Shown: positions 37,417-46,825, counted from the first letter of the stretch. The stretch: 64,000 nucleotides of DNA from Halomicrobium sp. LC1Hm (GCF_009617995.1 NZ_CP044129.1:124001-188000), one strand, 5' to 3'. A program made the numbers and translations. The notes: generated by a model from the letters alone, not told the origin.

Positions 37417-38892
37417 TTAGCTCTTGTTGCCGAGCTGGTCGGCCACGATCTCGTCGGCGGCGTCGACGAAAGCCTGCTCTTTGCCCGCCGGGACGGTCGC
37501 ACCGGCCGCGATGTCGTGGCCCCCGCCGTCGCCGCCGACCGAACGGGCCGCCTCGCGCATCACCGCAGAGAGGTCCAGGCCGCGACCCACGAGCGGGCCG
37601 GTGCCGCGCGAGGAGACTTTCGTCTCGTCGTCGTCCTTGCTGGCGAACGCGAGGATCGGCTTGTCGGCGTCCACGCCAGCCGTCCCCAGCGCCATGCCGG
37701 CGACGATGCCGACGATCGTCTCGCGGATCGCCGAGCCCGCGTCGAACCACTGGACGTTGTCCTCGTGGGTCACGCCCCGCTCCTGGATCAGCGTCAGTCC
37801 CTCCGAGAGGTTCCGTCGGTGGTTCGAGAGCAGCGTCTGGGCGCGGTCGAGCGCGGCCTCGCGGTCGCCACGACACACCGCCAGGCCCACGTCGGCACGC
37901 TCGTAGCGGGCGGTCGCGTTCAGCAGCGTCGAGAACTCGCTGGCGTCGCGCAGCTCCGTCCCAGTCGGCTCCTCGGTCAGCGTGTACGTCGTCCCGATCA
38001 GCGTCTGGATGTCGTCGGCGGGCACGCCCCGCTCGACGGCCCGCTGGACCAGCGCGCTGGCGACGGTCTGGCGTTCGTCGTCGGTCAGATCCGCCCACGT
38101 GCGCCACTCGCCGGACCGCTTCAGGTCGAGCCCGAGCGATTCGAGAAACCGGATCGCGCCGGCCTCGTCGTTGGAGATGCCGGGGATCGGAACCTCCGTG
38201 GCGTACTCCAGTAGCTTCGGCAGCGGCCGGGTCTGCTTGCCGTACAGCGTCAGATCGGTCCCCTCTTCGAGGACGCCGGCCGCGACGCCCTCCTCGACGA
38301 TGCCGGTGTTCGCGCCGACGAGTTCGCCGTCGACGGCCTGCATGTCGCCGACAGCGCCGACGACGGCCAGACCGGCCAGATCTCGGTTCCCGTCGGGTGG
38401 CGCGGTCTCGCCGACCTCGGCCAGCGCACGCGCGAGGACGTAGCTCGCGCCCGCACCCGACAGCTCCGAGGCTCCGTCGAGGCCGACGAGCAGCGGGTTC
38501 AGGTGAAACTCCGTCTCGGCAGCGCGGGACTCCGTTCCACTGGCAGACGGGCTTTGCCCGTCGACGGCCGGCTGGTGGTGGTCGGCGATCACGGGCTCGA
38601 AGTCGCCCGCTCGCTCGTGCTCGCTGATCACGTCGAGTTGCCCGCTGCCGAAGTCGGTAAAGAGGACGGTGTCGTACTCGCGGGCGGCGATCGAGGCGAT
38701 TTCGGTCTCGTCGAGTTGCTTCTTGAACACGACCTCGAAGGGGATCCCCGCCCGCTCCAGTGCCAGCGAGGCGACGGCGGCACTGGTCAGGCCGTCGGCG
38801 TCGATGTGTGACGCCAACAGTACGCGGTCCGCGCGACAGAGGCGCTGAGCGCACGCGGTCGCAGCGTCGTCGAGGTCGGGAACTGGTCCCAT
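37417..38892 (-). CDS. DHH-family single-strand exonuclease (RecJ-like)
   Basis: 491 residues. DHH motifs SHIDADGLTSAAV (I), FTDFGSG (II), IADHHQP (III), a mid-domain SGAGASYVLARAL, and the DHHA1 domain with GGGHDIAAGA near the C-terminus. Such archaeal RecJ proteins degrade single-stranded DNA/RNA or associate with GINS at replication forks. Between IADHHQPAVDG and FHLNPLLVGLDG there is an acidic insert (GQSPSASGTESRAAE) whose DNA contains a perfect 7-3-7 hairpin (38546-38562). Homologs I know are shorter at this place; this is an inference. Confidence 0.87.
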   Translation of the reverse strand: MGPVPDLDDAATACAQRLCRADRVLLASHIDADGLTSAAVASLALERAGIPFEVVFKKQLDETEIASIAAREYDTVLFTDFGSGQLDVISEHERAGDFEPVIADHHQPAVDGQSPSASGTESRAAETEFHLNPLLVGLDGASELSGAGASYVLARALAEVGETAPPDGNRDLAGLAVVGAVGDMQAVDGELVGANTGIVEEGVAAGVLEEGTDLTLYGKQTRPLPKLLEYATEVPIPGISNDEAGAIRFLESLGLDLKRSGEWRTWADLTDDERQTVASALVQRAVERGVPADDIQTLIGTTYTLTEEPTGTELRDASEFSTLLNATARYERADVGLAVCRGDREAALDRAQTLLSNHRRNLSEGLTLIQERGVTHEDNVQWFDAGSAIRETIVGIVAGMALGTAGVDADKPILAFASKDDDETKVSSRGTGPLVGRGLDLSAVMREAARSVGGDGGGHDIAAGATVPAGKEQAFVDAADEIVADQLGNKS

Positions 38893-39085
38893 CGGCGCGA
38901 GGTTGGTCCCTGATCGGGTTTAAATCTCCGGTCCACTCCTCGCGAGAGACGACAGCGAGACGACCGCCGACCGTGGCGTGGGAGCCCCCTGGCCGTCGTC
39001 TGGCACGAGTGTCGCGTACCCGGAGCCGCGAACGGTTCCCGACGAGCGGCGAAAGAGTGGAGACGCTGGCCGACGAAGGAGGCGT

Positions 39086-39259
39086 ATGGGTTTCGGAAAG
39101 CACCTCGTCAACGGGATCGTCTCACTGGTCGTCAGCGTCGGCGTCACGGTCGCATTGGCCGACGACGACGACGGACCGTGGGGACTGGGCGACATGGCGC
39201 TGGCAGTCGCCGTCTCGTCGTTCCTCTCGGGCTTTTTCACCAGCTACTTCGCCGAGTAG
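39086..39259 (+). CDS. 57-residue membrane protein
   Basis: 57 residues: HLVNGIVSLVVSVGVTVAL helix, a DDDDGPW turn, then MALAVAVSSFLSGFFTSYF. GGAGG three bases upstream of the ATG, in an AAGGAGG context, supports translation. No family identified. It stands alone between the RecJ-like and halorhodopsin genes. Confidence 0.6.
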   Translation: MGFGKHLVNGIVSLVVSVGVTVALADDDDGPWGLGDMALAVAVSSFLSGFFTSYFAE

Positions 39260-39346
39260 TCGCGAGTGGGCGAGACGGTCGCGACGGGGCGTCTCGCGTC
39301 GGCTGTCTGTCCGTGACGAATAGTTGTAGCGGTGCCGGCCGACAGG

Positions 39347-40168
39347 TTAGTCGTCGGCCGGGGCCGTCTCCTCGGAGTGGGTGCCGAGGGTCGGCTGTCC
39401 GACGACGTCCTGGTTCGCAGCGACCCAGCGCAACAGCAGGAAGGCGAAGAGGTACTTCGCGCCGATGTCCAGCGCCGAGTACCCCCACGACGTGAGCCCG
39501 ACCGACTGGACCAGCGCCAGCCCTTCGATACCGACGGCCCAGATGATCGGGTAGCCGAGCCACAGGACCACCGTCAGGGCTCGCAGCGTCCCGAAGATCT
39601 CGTCGGTGCCCGCCGCCGTCGCGCTCTGTGGCCACTCGACCAGGATGGCGTACAGCACGACGAGGAAGAAGGCACAGCTGACGAGGTAGAACGCCCACCG
39701 GAGCCCGTACGAGGACGTGATCAGCGCCGCGGCCAGCCCGGTCACGCACATACCGATGTCGGCCGCGATCACGACGAACAGGTCACCGACGTCGACGTCC
39801 GCCAGGAGCCCCAGCGCCAGCAGGATCATCGGCGTCGACAGCGCCCACGTGAGGTAGCGCCCCCACTGGCTCATGACCTCCTCGCCGGCCAGTGCGTGTC
39901 CCGGCGGCATCTCGATGAAGCCGACCGTCAGCCCGGAGAGCAGGCCGAGGTAACTGGAGATCGACACCAGCGGGATCATCAGCGTCGCCCCCCAGATGAG
40001 CTTCGCCCGCGGGGCTTCGACGTTGCGTCCCATGTACACGAACAGCAGGATCGCCAGCCCGGCGAGGGCGACGTTCGCCCACAGCGACGAACTCAACAGT
40101 ACGTCGTTCTCGATCGCCGTGACCGCCTCTGACTGTGTGGCCTGCAAGAGGGTGGTGGTTGCTGGCAT
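39347..40168 (-). CDS. hop: halorhodopsin, light-driven chloride pump
   Basis: 273 residues, seven helices. Helix C reads RYLTWALSTPMILLALGLL, so the proton-acceptor Asp of bacteriorhodopsin is Thr107 with Ser111, the TS-type chloride-pump signature; Arg104 precedes it. Helix G SALDIGAKYLFAFLLL gives Asp234 and retinal Lys238. The B-C loop MPPGHALAGEEVMSQWG matches halorhodopsin. It pumps chloride inward under light. ATG 40168 is leaderless with a TATA box 25-32 bases upstream. Contrast with the opsin-like protein at 15213. Confidence 0.96.
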   Translation of the reverse strand: MPATTTLLQATQSEAVTAIENDVLLSSSLWANVALAGLAILLFVYMGRNVEAPRAKLIWGATLMIPLVSISSYLGLLSGLTVGFIEMPPGHALAGEEVMSQWGRYLTWALSTPMILLALGLLADVDVGDLFVVIAADIGMCVTGLAAALITSSYGLRWAFYLVSCAFFLVVLYAILVEWPQSATAAGTDEIFGTLRALTVVLWLGYPIIWAVGIEGLALVQSVGLTSWGYSALDIGAKYLFAFLLLRWVAANQDVVGQPTLGTHSEETAPADD

Positions 40169-40192
40169 GTGTGTATCAGTGTCGTCCGGCTG

Positions 40193-40225
40193 ACTTAAGT
40201 AGGCGATACCAAACCGGCAGTATCG
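40193..40225 (-). promoter_or_regulatory. halorhodopsin promoter with inverted repeat
   Basis: Minus-strand TATA-like ACTTAAGT (40193-40200) is 25-32 bases before the hop ATG. Immediately upstream lies an exact 6-bp inverted repeat, CGATAC (40204-40209) and GTATCG (40220-40225), with a 10-base spacer, at the place where activator sites occur in haloarchaeal opsin promoters. The regulator is unknown. Confidence 0.5.
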
Positions 40226-40349
40226 GGCGCGTATTTTTCCCGTTCGAGGATCGGAGCTACCCGTCGATGGCGACGAGGTGGTCCTCGTGTCCCAGGAAGA
40301 GCGGCAGACGACCGGACGGAGCCGTCGGCGACAACGCACAACCGATTGT

Positions 40350-40358
40350 CCTTTAGTC
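40350..40358 (+). promoter_or_regulatory. TATA box of ileS
   Basis: CCTTTAGTC, 22-30 bases before ATG 40380. Confidence 0.45.
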
Positions 40359-40379
40359 CCGGCGTCGCTGTAGTCGGGT

Positions 40380-43300
40380 ATGGACCGCTTCGCCCCCGTC
40401 GACGACCAGTACGACCCCGCCGCGGTCGAGGAGCGGGTCTTCGAGTACTGGGACGACGTCGACGCCTACGAGAAGACAGTGGAGCACCGGACCGACGGCG
40501 AGGACTTCTTCTTCGTCGACGGACCGCCCTACACCTCGGGTTCGGCCCACATGGGCCACGCCTGGAATAAGAGCCTCAAGGACGTGTACATCCGCTACAA
40601 GCGGATGTGTGGCTACGACGTGACCGACCGGCCGGGCTACGACATGCACGGCCTGCCCATCGAGACCAAGGTCGAGGAGGAGAAGGACTTCCGGAACAAG
40701 AAAGACATCGAGGCGTTCGGCGTCGAGAACTTCGTCGACGCCTGCCGGGAGTTCGCCGAGAACAGCCTCGAAGGCCTGCAAGAGGACTTCAAGTCGTTCG
40801 GCGTCTGGATGGACTGGGACGATCCCTACCGGACGGTCGAACCCGAGTACATGGAAGCCGCCTGGTGGGGCTTCGCCAGCGCCCACGAGCGCGATCTCGT
40901 CGAGCAGGGCCAGCGCTCGATCACCCAGTGTCCCCGCTGTGAGACCGCCATCGCCAACAACGAGGTCGAGTACGAGGACGTGGAGGACCCGTCGATCTAC
41001 GTGAAGTTCGACCTCGCCGACCGGGAGGGAAACCTGGTCGTCTGGACGACGACGCCGTGGACGATCCCGGCCAACACCTTCGTCGCGGTCGACGGCGAGG
41101 GGAGCTACGTCGGCGTCGAGGCGACCCAGAACGGCGAGACCGAACTGCTGTACGTCGCCGAGCCGAAAGTCGACGAGGTGCTCCGGGCGGGTCGGTACGA
41201 CGACTACGAGATCGTCGAGGAGCTGAGCGGCGAGGAGCTGCTCGGCTGGGAGTACGACCACCCGCTCCGCGAGGAAGTGCCCGACGCACCCGACGGCGAG
41301 GGTGCGGGACAGGTGTACGAAGCGCCGTACGTCGACACCGAGGGCGAGGGGACCGGGCTGGTCCACTCCGCACCGGGCCACGGCGAGGAGGACTTCGAGC
41401 GCGGGCGCGAACTCGGGCTGGAGATCTTCTGTCCGGTCGGTCCGGACGGCGTCTACGACGAGGCCGCCGGCAGGTACGAAGGTCAGTTCGTCAAAGACGC
41501 CGACGAGCAGATCATCGACGACCTCGAAGCCCGCGGCCGGATGCTGGCCGCCGAGACGACGACACACAGCTACGGCCACTGCTGGCGCTGTGACACGGGC
41601 ATCGTCCAGATCGTCACCGACCAGTGGTTCATCACGATCACGGACATCAAGGACGACCTGCTGGACAACATCGACGACTCGGAGTGGTACCCCCACGAGG
41701 CCCGCGAGAACCGGTTCCGGAACTTCGTCGAGGAGGCCCCCGACTGGAACGTCTCCCGCCAGCGCTACTGGGGGACGCCCGTCCCGATCTGGCTGCCCAG
41801 CGAGGACGCCGACGGCGAGCCCGTCGAGTGGAGCGGCGACATGGACGACGCCATCGTCGTCGGCGACCGCGAGCAGCTGGCCGAGCGCGTCGACCAGGAG
41901 ATCGACCCCGAGACCGTCGATCTCCACAAGGACACCGTCGACGACCTGACGATCACCGAAGACGGGATCACCTACGAGCGGGTGCCGGACGTGTTCGACG
42001 TGTGGCTCGACTCCGCCGTCGCGACGTGGGGGACGATCGACTACCCCTCCGAGAGCGAGGCCTTCGACGAGCTGTGGCCCGCCGACCTCATCATCGAAGC
42101 CCACGACCAGACCCGTGGGTGGTTCTGGTCCCAGCTCGGGATGGGGACGGCGGCGGTCGGCGCGAGTCCCTACGAGCGCGTCGTGATGCACGGCCACGCG
42201 CTGATGCCCGACGGGCGCGCGATGAGCAAGTCCAGGGACATCCGCGTCGATCCCGGCGAGGTCATCGACGACTACGGCGCGGACCCGATGCGAGCGTTCC
42301 TCCTGTCGCTCGCGGCCCGCGGGGAAGACATGAACTTCTCGTACGACGGGACCCAGGAGATGCAGCGACGGCTCAACATCCTCTGGAACGTCTTTCGCTT
42401 CCCGCTGCCGTACATGCGGATGGACGGGTTCGACCCGGAGGCGACGACCGTCGACGACGTGACGCTGGACCTGGCCGACGAGTGGGTGCTCTCGCGGCTC
42501 CAGACGGTCGAGGCCGAAGCGACGGAGGCGATGGAGGAGTTCCGGCAGGACGACACCATCGAGGGCGTCCTCGAGTTCGTCGTCGAAGACGTGTCCCGCT
42601 ACTACGTCCAGCTGGTCCGCGAGCGCATGTGGGAAGAGGACGACAGCGAGTCCAAGCGAGCCGCCTACGCGACGCTGTACCGCGTGCTCCGCGAGGTCGT
42701 CGCGCTGCTGGCACCGTTCACGCCGTTCGTCGCCGAGGAGATCTACGGCACGCTCACCGGCGAAACGGAACATCCGACGGTCCACATGTGCGACTGGCCG
42801 ACGGCCGACGACGACCTGCAAGATCCCACCCTCGAAGACGAGGTCGCCGTCGCCCGCGCCGTCGAGGAGGCCGGCTCGAACGCCCGCCAGCAGGCCGAGC
42901 GCAAGCTCCGCTGGCCGGTCACGCGCGTCGTGATCGACACCGACAGCGACGACGTGACCGGTGCCATCGAGGCCCACACCGACCTCGTCGCCGACCGGCT
43001 CAACGCCCGCACCGTCGAGATCGTCGGCGGCGGCGACGCCTGGGGCGAACTGGCCTACTCCGCGGAAGCAGACATGAGCGAACTCGGCCCGGCGTTCGGC
43101 GACGACGCCGGCCGCGTGATGAACGCACTCAACGAGGCCCGCGTCGACGAGGCCAGCCTCGAAACGCTGGAAGCGGCCGTCTCGGACGCGCTCGGCGAGT
43201 CGATCGAGCTCACCGACGAGATGGTGTCGTTCCGCCGCGAGACTCCGGAAGGCGTCGCGAGCACCGACTTCGAGGCACTGGGCGGCCACGGCGTCGTCTA

Positions 43301-43604
43301 CGTCGACACCACGCTGACCGAGGACATCGAGAGCGAGGGGTACGCACGCGAGGTCATCCGCCGCGTCCAGGAGATGCGCAAGGATCTGGAACTGGACCTC
43401 GAAGAGCGGATCCGGCTGGATCTGACGGTGGCTGACGACCGCATCGACGACCTCGTCCGGGAACACGAGCCGCTCATCGCCGAGGAAGTTCGTGCCGACG
43501 AGTTCGCGACCGTCGACGACGGCCATCGCAAGACCTGGGACGTCGAAGGCGTCGAGATGGAAATCGCGATCGAGGCAATCGCCGCGGCCGACGCGAGCGA
43601 CTAG
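40380..43604 (+). CDS. ileS: isoleucyl-tRNA synthetase
   Basis: 1074 residues, class I synthetase. HIGH-type motif HMGH at 57-60 in PPYTSGSAHMGHAWNKSLKD, CP1 editing domain with WTTTPWTIPANT, the KMSKS-equivalent AMSKSRDI, and the Zn-like cysteine pairs CPRC and CWRC. The anticodon-binding C-terminal region extends to LEERIRLDL and a final domain of the archaeal/eukaryotic-type IleRS. Charges tRNA-Ile. Single gene; no T-box or other leader. Confidence 0.97.
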   Translation: MDRFAPVDDQYDPAAVEERVFEYWDDVDAYEKTVEHRTDGEDFFFVDGPPYTSGSAHMGHAWNKSLKDVYIRYKRMCGYDVTDRPGYDMHGLPIETKVEEEKDFRNKKDIEAFGVENFVDACREFAENSLEGLQEDFKSFGVWMDWDDPYRTVEPEYMEAAWWGFASAHERDLVEQGQRSITQCPRCETAIANNEVEYEDVEDPSIYVKFDLADREGNLVVWTTTPWTIPANTFVAVDGEGSYVGVEATQNGETELLYVAEPKVDEVLRAGRYDDYEIVEELSGEELLGWEYDHPLREEVPDAPDGEGAGQVYEAPYVDTEGEGTGLVHSAPGHGEEDFERGRELGLEIFCPVGPDGVYDEAAGRYEGQFVKDADEQIIDDLEARGRMLAAETTTHSYGHCWRCDTGIVQIVTDQWFITITDIKDDLLDNIDDSEWYPHEARENRFRNFVEEAPDWNVSRQRYWGTPVPIWLPSEDADGEPVEWSGDMDDAIVVGDREQLAERVDQEIDPETVDLHKDTVDDLTITEDGITYERVPDVFDVWLDSAVATWGTIDYPSESEAFDELWPADLIIEAHDQTRGWFWSQLGMGTAAVGASPYERVVMHGHALMPDGRAMSKSRDIRVDPGEVIDDYGADPMRAFLLSLAARGEDMNFSYDGTQEMQRRLNILWNVFRFPLPYMRMDGFDPEATTVDDVTLDLADEWVLSRLQTVEAEATEAMEEFRQDDTIEGVLEFVVEDVSRYYVQLVRERMWEEDDSESKRAAYATLYRVLREVVALLAPFTPFVAEEIYGTLTGETEHPTVHMCDWPTADDDLQDPTLEDEVAVARAVEEAGSNARQQAERKLRWPVTRVVIDTDSDDVTGAIEAHTDLVADRLNARTVEIVGGGDAWGELAYSAEADMSELGPAFGDDAGRVMNALNEARVDEASLETLEAAVSDALGESIELTDEMVSFRRETPEGVASTDFEALGGHGVVYVDTTLTEDIESEGYAREVIRRVQEMRKDLELDLEERIRLDLTVADDRIDDLVREHEPLIAEEVRADEFATVDDGHRKTWDVEGVEMEIAIEAIAAADASD

Positions 43605-43738
43605 CACAGCACGCGACCATCGGGAGTGTCCCACTCTCGTCGCGGCCTGCGAAGACGAGCGAGTCGGAGAGTTAGCGGCGGCCCAGAGGAGGGATCGGTC
43701 GGAACGTGGTGGAGGGGGGCGTCAGCGGTTGCGGGCGG

Positions 43739-44089
43739 CTATGGGGGCGTCGACCGATCGTCGGTCGCGATACGCAGGGAGTAGGCGATCAAGAGGAGTC
43801 CGCCAAACTGGAGGAGGCGGACGATCAGTCGGAACACGTTCTGGTAGCGGATCGGAGCGATGCGGAACATGAAGAGTCCCTGTCCAGCCACCGCCAGGAC
43901 GTACGTCACGCCGAAGAGCAGGATCATCCCGATCGAGAGGTACCGCATGGAGGGGTCGTCGTTGCGTCGGAGCCCGCGATAGGCCTGGCCGCCGATGTAG
44001 AGGCCAACGAGGGCAGAGCCGGTCGCTGCCACCCCGGCAGCGAGGCCGACAATACCGAGGAGGTCGGTGAGCGCGCTGAAGATGTCCAT
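43739..44089 (-). CDS. membrane protein paired with a wHTH regulator
   Basis: 116 residues with about three membrane helices (LLGIVGLAAGVAATGSALVG, IGMILLFGVTYVLAV, LIVRLLQFGGLLLIAYS). I recall the haloarchaeal family DUF7521, generally found next to an ArsR-like regulator, as here (one base downstream of it). Might act as a membrane sensor or anchor for that regulator; this is inference. Confidence 0.72.
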   Translation of the reverse strand: MDIFSALTDLLGIVGLAAGVAATGSALVGLYIGGQAYRGLRRNDDPSMRYLSIGMILLFGVTYVLAVAGQGLFMFRIAPIRYQNVFRLIVRLLQFGGLLLIAYSLRIATDDRSTPP

Positions 44090-44090
44090 G

Positions 44091-44450
44091 TCAGAGCTTT
44101 CCCCACATACGCGAGAGCTCGTCGGCCGGATCGCTCTCTGCCCGGTCGATCGTCCAGTCCAGTTCGCCGTCGCGGATCGTCAGCTCGAACCGATCGAGCG
44201 TCGAGACGTACACCGTCTCGTGGTGGCCGTCCCGGCGCGGTCGCGTTCGCTCGATAAGCAGATCACAGTCACAGAGTTCGTCGACCCGTCGATAGATCGA
44301 CGACACCGAGAGATCGCAGCGCTCGCCGAGTTCCTTGGCCGACAGCGGTTCCCCACTCGTCGCGACGAGGATCGACCGAACGTGCTCGTCGTCGAGCAAG
44401 GCGACGATATCGGCAACGTCTGGGTCCTCGTCCACAGGATCGTCTGACAT
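44091..44450 (-). CDS. winged-helix transcriptional regulator (ArsR-like)
   Basis: 119 residues from ATG 44450. Winged helix with DDEHVRSILVATSGEPLSAKELGERCDLSVSSIYRRVDELCDCDLL, recognition helix in VSSIYRRVDEL, and a beta wing RDGHHETVYVSTLDRFELTI. The longer upstream reading frame is basic and not haloarchaeal in composition, so it is excluded. Co-transcribed with the membrane protein gene that follows one base later. Ligand unknown; no Cys metal site apart from CDC. Confidence 0.85.
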   Translation of the reverse strand: MSDDPVDEDPDVADIVALLDDEHVRSILVATSGEPLSAKELGERCDLSVSSIYRRVDELCDCDLLIERTRPRRDGHHETVYVSTLDRFELTIRDGELDWTIDRAESDPADELSRMWGKL

Positions 44451-44530
44451 ACGTGGAACAAGTATTTTGTCCTCGGCTGTCCGAGGGCGTGCCGCTTGCG
44501 AGGGTGTGAGACGAGGCGCGATCGCGGCGC

Positions 44531-45772
44531 TCATCGGTCGGCCTCCAGTGGCAGCGTGAATAGCATTCGGAAGCTAACGTCGTCCAGCGGACCGTACACC
44601 ACGCTGATTCCCTCTGCGGTGGGATCGTCGCTCAGGTCGACGGTCGTCTCGTCACCGGCACTCACGGTGTGCTGGTCCGGCCAGAGCGGTTTCTTCTCGA
44701 CCTCTCCCCTGTCCTCGGGCGTGTCGATGTCGTAGCAGATCAGATCCGAATCGGCCGACTCACCGGCCTCGTGACGAAGGGTGACGGTTCGAGTCGCGGC
44801 ATCGAAGCGTCCACCCCACGTGATCTGAGGCGGGTCGTCCATCGGATCACGCTCGCGACCCGGCCGGGTCGGTACCCGAGCAGTGACCGTCGCGAAGTGG
44901 CCGTCGTCCTTGATGTCGATAGTTTTTGCCTCCTTCGTGAGTTCGTGTTGCTGCTGTTCGAGGGCACGCTGCATCTGATCTTCGGAGCCTGCGCTGGCGT
45001 TTTCGTACCATTCGATCAACAGCTGGTAGGCGACACCGTCGTCGATCCGAAACGCGTCGGCACCGAGTTCGGCGATGCCGGAGTTGAGTCCCGGATGGGA
45101 GCCGCCGATGTACAGCAGTCGGCTCGCGCCGACCGCGTCGGTGACTGCCGCGAACGCCTCACTCGCTTCGTGGTACTGGCGACTGTGACCGTGTCCGGCG
45201 TCGATCGTCGCCTCGATGTCGGGGTCGTCGTGTCTGTACGCACTCGCCCATACGATGACACCGTCGCGTATTGCAGCCCGTCTACGCACGTCCGAACGGG
45301 AGTACACGTCGTAGCCGCGATACGAGCCGTCCGGTTCGTAGCCGGTGTCCGCGAGCGTCGACGTCACGTCGTCGGCCGTGAAATCCGCCTCGATCACCGT
45401 GGCGAGGTTCGTAGTCGTGAGGCTGTCGTAGTTCTCGTAGCCGATCCCGAAATGGTCCAGTTCCATCTTGTGGAACCCCCGTCTGGCGACGAACTCCTCT
45501 GGAACGGGGCCGTCGAATGGACCGGGTTCGGCGTAGGTGACGATCCAGCCCTCGTCGGTTTCGCTGCCCCGCTCTGCTGGGACCCAGCGACGATACTTCG
45601 GTGGACCGGCGTCGGGAACATCGACGTTTCCGTACCGGAGTTTGCTGCTGAGCGGTGGTAAGTTGCCAGTGCAACCACTCAGAGCAGTAGACACACCGAT
45701 CGCAACAGCCGTCGCGCCGCGGTGGAGAAACGAGCGACGCGTCGACCGGGAGGAGTCGTCTAGTGGAACCAT
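44531..45772 (-). CDS. Tat-exported lipoprotein, unknown
   Basis: 413 residues. Twin-arginine signal STRRSFLHRGATAVAIG followed by the lipobox ALSGC, so the mature protein is probably lipid-anchored on the outer face via the Cys. The mature part is mixed alpha/beta with LDHFGIGYENYDSLTTTNLA, VGASRLLYIGGSHPGLNSGIAELG and FRIDDGVAYQLLIEWYENASAG. I recognise no enzyme motif. A perfect TATAAAGG lies 32-40 bases upstream of ATG 45772, so the leader is about ten bases. Confidence 0.75.
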   Translation of the reverse strand: MVPLDDSSRSTRRSFLHRGATAVAIGVSTALSGCTGNLPPLSSKLRYGNVDVPDAGPPKYRRWVPAERGSETDEGWIVTYAEPGPFDGPVPEEFVARRGFHKMELDHFGIGYENYDSLTTTNLATVIEADFTADDVTSTLADTGYEPDGSYRGYDVYSRSDVRRRAAIRDGVIVWASAYRHDDPDIEATIDAGHGHSRQYHEASEAFAAVTDAVGASRLLYIGGSHPGLNSGIAELGADAFRIDDGVAYQLLIEWYENASAGSEDQMQRALEQQQHELTKEAKTIDIKDDGHFATVTARVPTRPGRERDPMDDPPQITWGGRFDAATRTVTLRHEAGESADSDLICYDIDTPEDRGEVEKKPLWPDQHTVSAGDETTVDLSDDPTAEGISVVYGPLDDVSFRMLFTLPLEADR

Positions 45773-45803
45773 CGTGGTACGTAATCGATGACAGCCGGTC
45801 ACC

Positions 45804-45812
45804 TTTATACCG
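45804..45812 (-). promoter_or_regulatory. TATA box of the Tat lipoprotein gene
   Basis: Minus-strand GTATAAAGG, a near-consensus archaeal TATA box. Confidence 0.5.
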
Positions 45813-45897
45813 GGTCGTCGACCGCGCGCCGGCAAGCATCGGCGAAGGATTTATACGCCGTCTGAGAAGCAGCCCGAACGTATCGGACGATCCGCCC

Positions 45898-46278
45898 TCA
45901 CGCTCGAACCGTCACCGTCCGCTGTCGTGGCCCGTCACACTCCACGAGCAACACGGACTGCCAGGTCCCGAGCGAGAGGTCGCCGTCGTCGACCGGAACG
46001 GTCTCGCCCGGTCCGAGCAGCAGCGTCCGCAGGTGGGCGTCGGCGTTGCCGTCGAGTCGATCGTGGTCCCACCCGTCGTCGGGCACGAGATCGGTCAGCA
46101 TCGACTCGAAGTCACCGAGCAGACGAGACTCCGCCTCGTTGACGGCGACGCCGGCCGTCGTGTGTTGCACGAAGATCGTCGCGGTTCCGTTCGCGTCGGC
46201 GGGCAGCGCCGACTCGACTCGTTCGGTCACGTCGACGGCCTGACAGCGACGGTCCGTCTCGACTGTGAACGTCGGCAT
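45898..46278 (-). CDS. YjbQ family protein (secondary thiamine-phosphate synthase type)
   Basis: 126 residues from ATG 46278. Family marks FVQHTTAGVAVNEAE, DLVPDDGWDHDRLDGNADAHLRTLLLG and LGTWQSVLLVECDGPRQRTV, with three conserved His. YjbQ/UPF0047 proteins have weak thiamine-phosphate synthase activity and uncertain physiological roles. The longer upstream frame overlaps the HIT gene antisense and is not used. Confidence 0.87.
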   Translation of the reverse strand: MPTFTVETDRRCQAVDVTERVESALPADANGTATIFVQHTTAGVAVNEAESRLLGDFESMLTDLVPDDGWDHDRLDGNADAHLRTLLLGPGETVPVDDGDLSLGTWQSVLLVECDGPRQRTVTVRA

Positions 46279-46360
46279 ATCCGTGACGTGGACGGCGGGG
46301 ACCGTGAACCGGTCGATATCTGCGAGCGATCGTCGCGAGTAGTGACGGGCGAGTGGCGAA

Positions 46361-46368
46361 CTTTGATT
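46361..46368 (+). promoter_or_regulatory. TATA box of the HIT gene
   Basis: CTTTGATT, 25-32 bases before ATG 46393. Confidence 0.4.
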
Positions 46369-46392
46369 TGGTCGCCGGACGCACGGGCGAGT

Positions 46393-46812
46393 ATGAGCGA
46401 GGACTGCATCTTCTGTTCGATCGTCGAGGGCGACATCCCCGGCCGAATCGTCCACGAGACCGACGACGCCGTCGCGTTCCTGGACGCGAACCCGCTGGCT
46501 CGCGGGCACACGCTCGTGATCCCCAAAAACCATCACGAGCGCCTCGACGACGTGCCGGCCGCGGAAGCGACGGGCCTGTACAGCGCGCTTCACGAGGTCG
46601 TCCCGGCCGTCGAGGCCGCCGTCGACGCACCGGCCACGACAGTCGCCTTCAACAACGGCGAGGACGCCGGCCAGGAGGTCCCCCACGTCCACGCCCACGT
46701 CGTCCCCCGCTTCGAGGGCGACGGCGGCGGTCCGATCCACGCGATGTTCGGCTCCCGGCCCGACCTCTCGGACGAGGAACTCGACGAGATCGAAGCGGCG
46801 ATCGAGCCGTAA
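46393..46812 (+). CDS. HIT family nucleotide hydrolase
   Basis: 139 residues. Histidine triad His98, His100, His102 in VPHVHAHVVPR, Zn-type cysteines in CIFCSIVEGDIPGRIV, and the HINT/Fhit-like core NPLARGHTLVIPKNHHE. Hydrolyses nucleotide phosphoramidates or dinucleotide polyphosphates in other members. Located immediately before the ParA-like gene but with its own promoter. Confidence 0.92.
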   Translation: MSEDCIFCSIVEGDIPGRIVHETDDAVAFLDANPLARGHTLVIPKNHHERLDDVPAAEATGLYSALHEVVPAVEAAVDAPATTVAFNNGEDAGQEVPHVHAHVVPRFEGDGGGPIHAMFGSRPDLSDEELDEIEAAIEP

Positions 46813-46825
46813 CGGAGTCCGGCCC

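Noticed and set aside
40201..40225. Further copy of the TACTGCCGG palindrome family
   Set aside because: Only CCGGCAGTATC matches; the rest of the element is missing, and the match belongs to the inverted repeat in the halorhodopsin promoter.
40353..43634. 1093-codon open frame antisense to ileS
   Set aside because: It mirrors a firmly identified synthetase codon by codon, has no acidic bias or domain, and is the expected result of high GC at third positions.
44451..44534. Longer start for the wHTH regulator
   Set aside because: Upstream codons are basic and Pro/Arg-rich and overlap the end of the lipoprotein gene; homology begins at the ATG at 44450.
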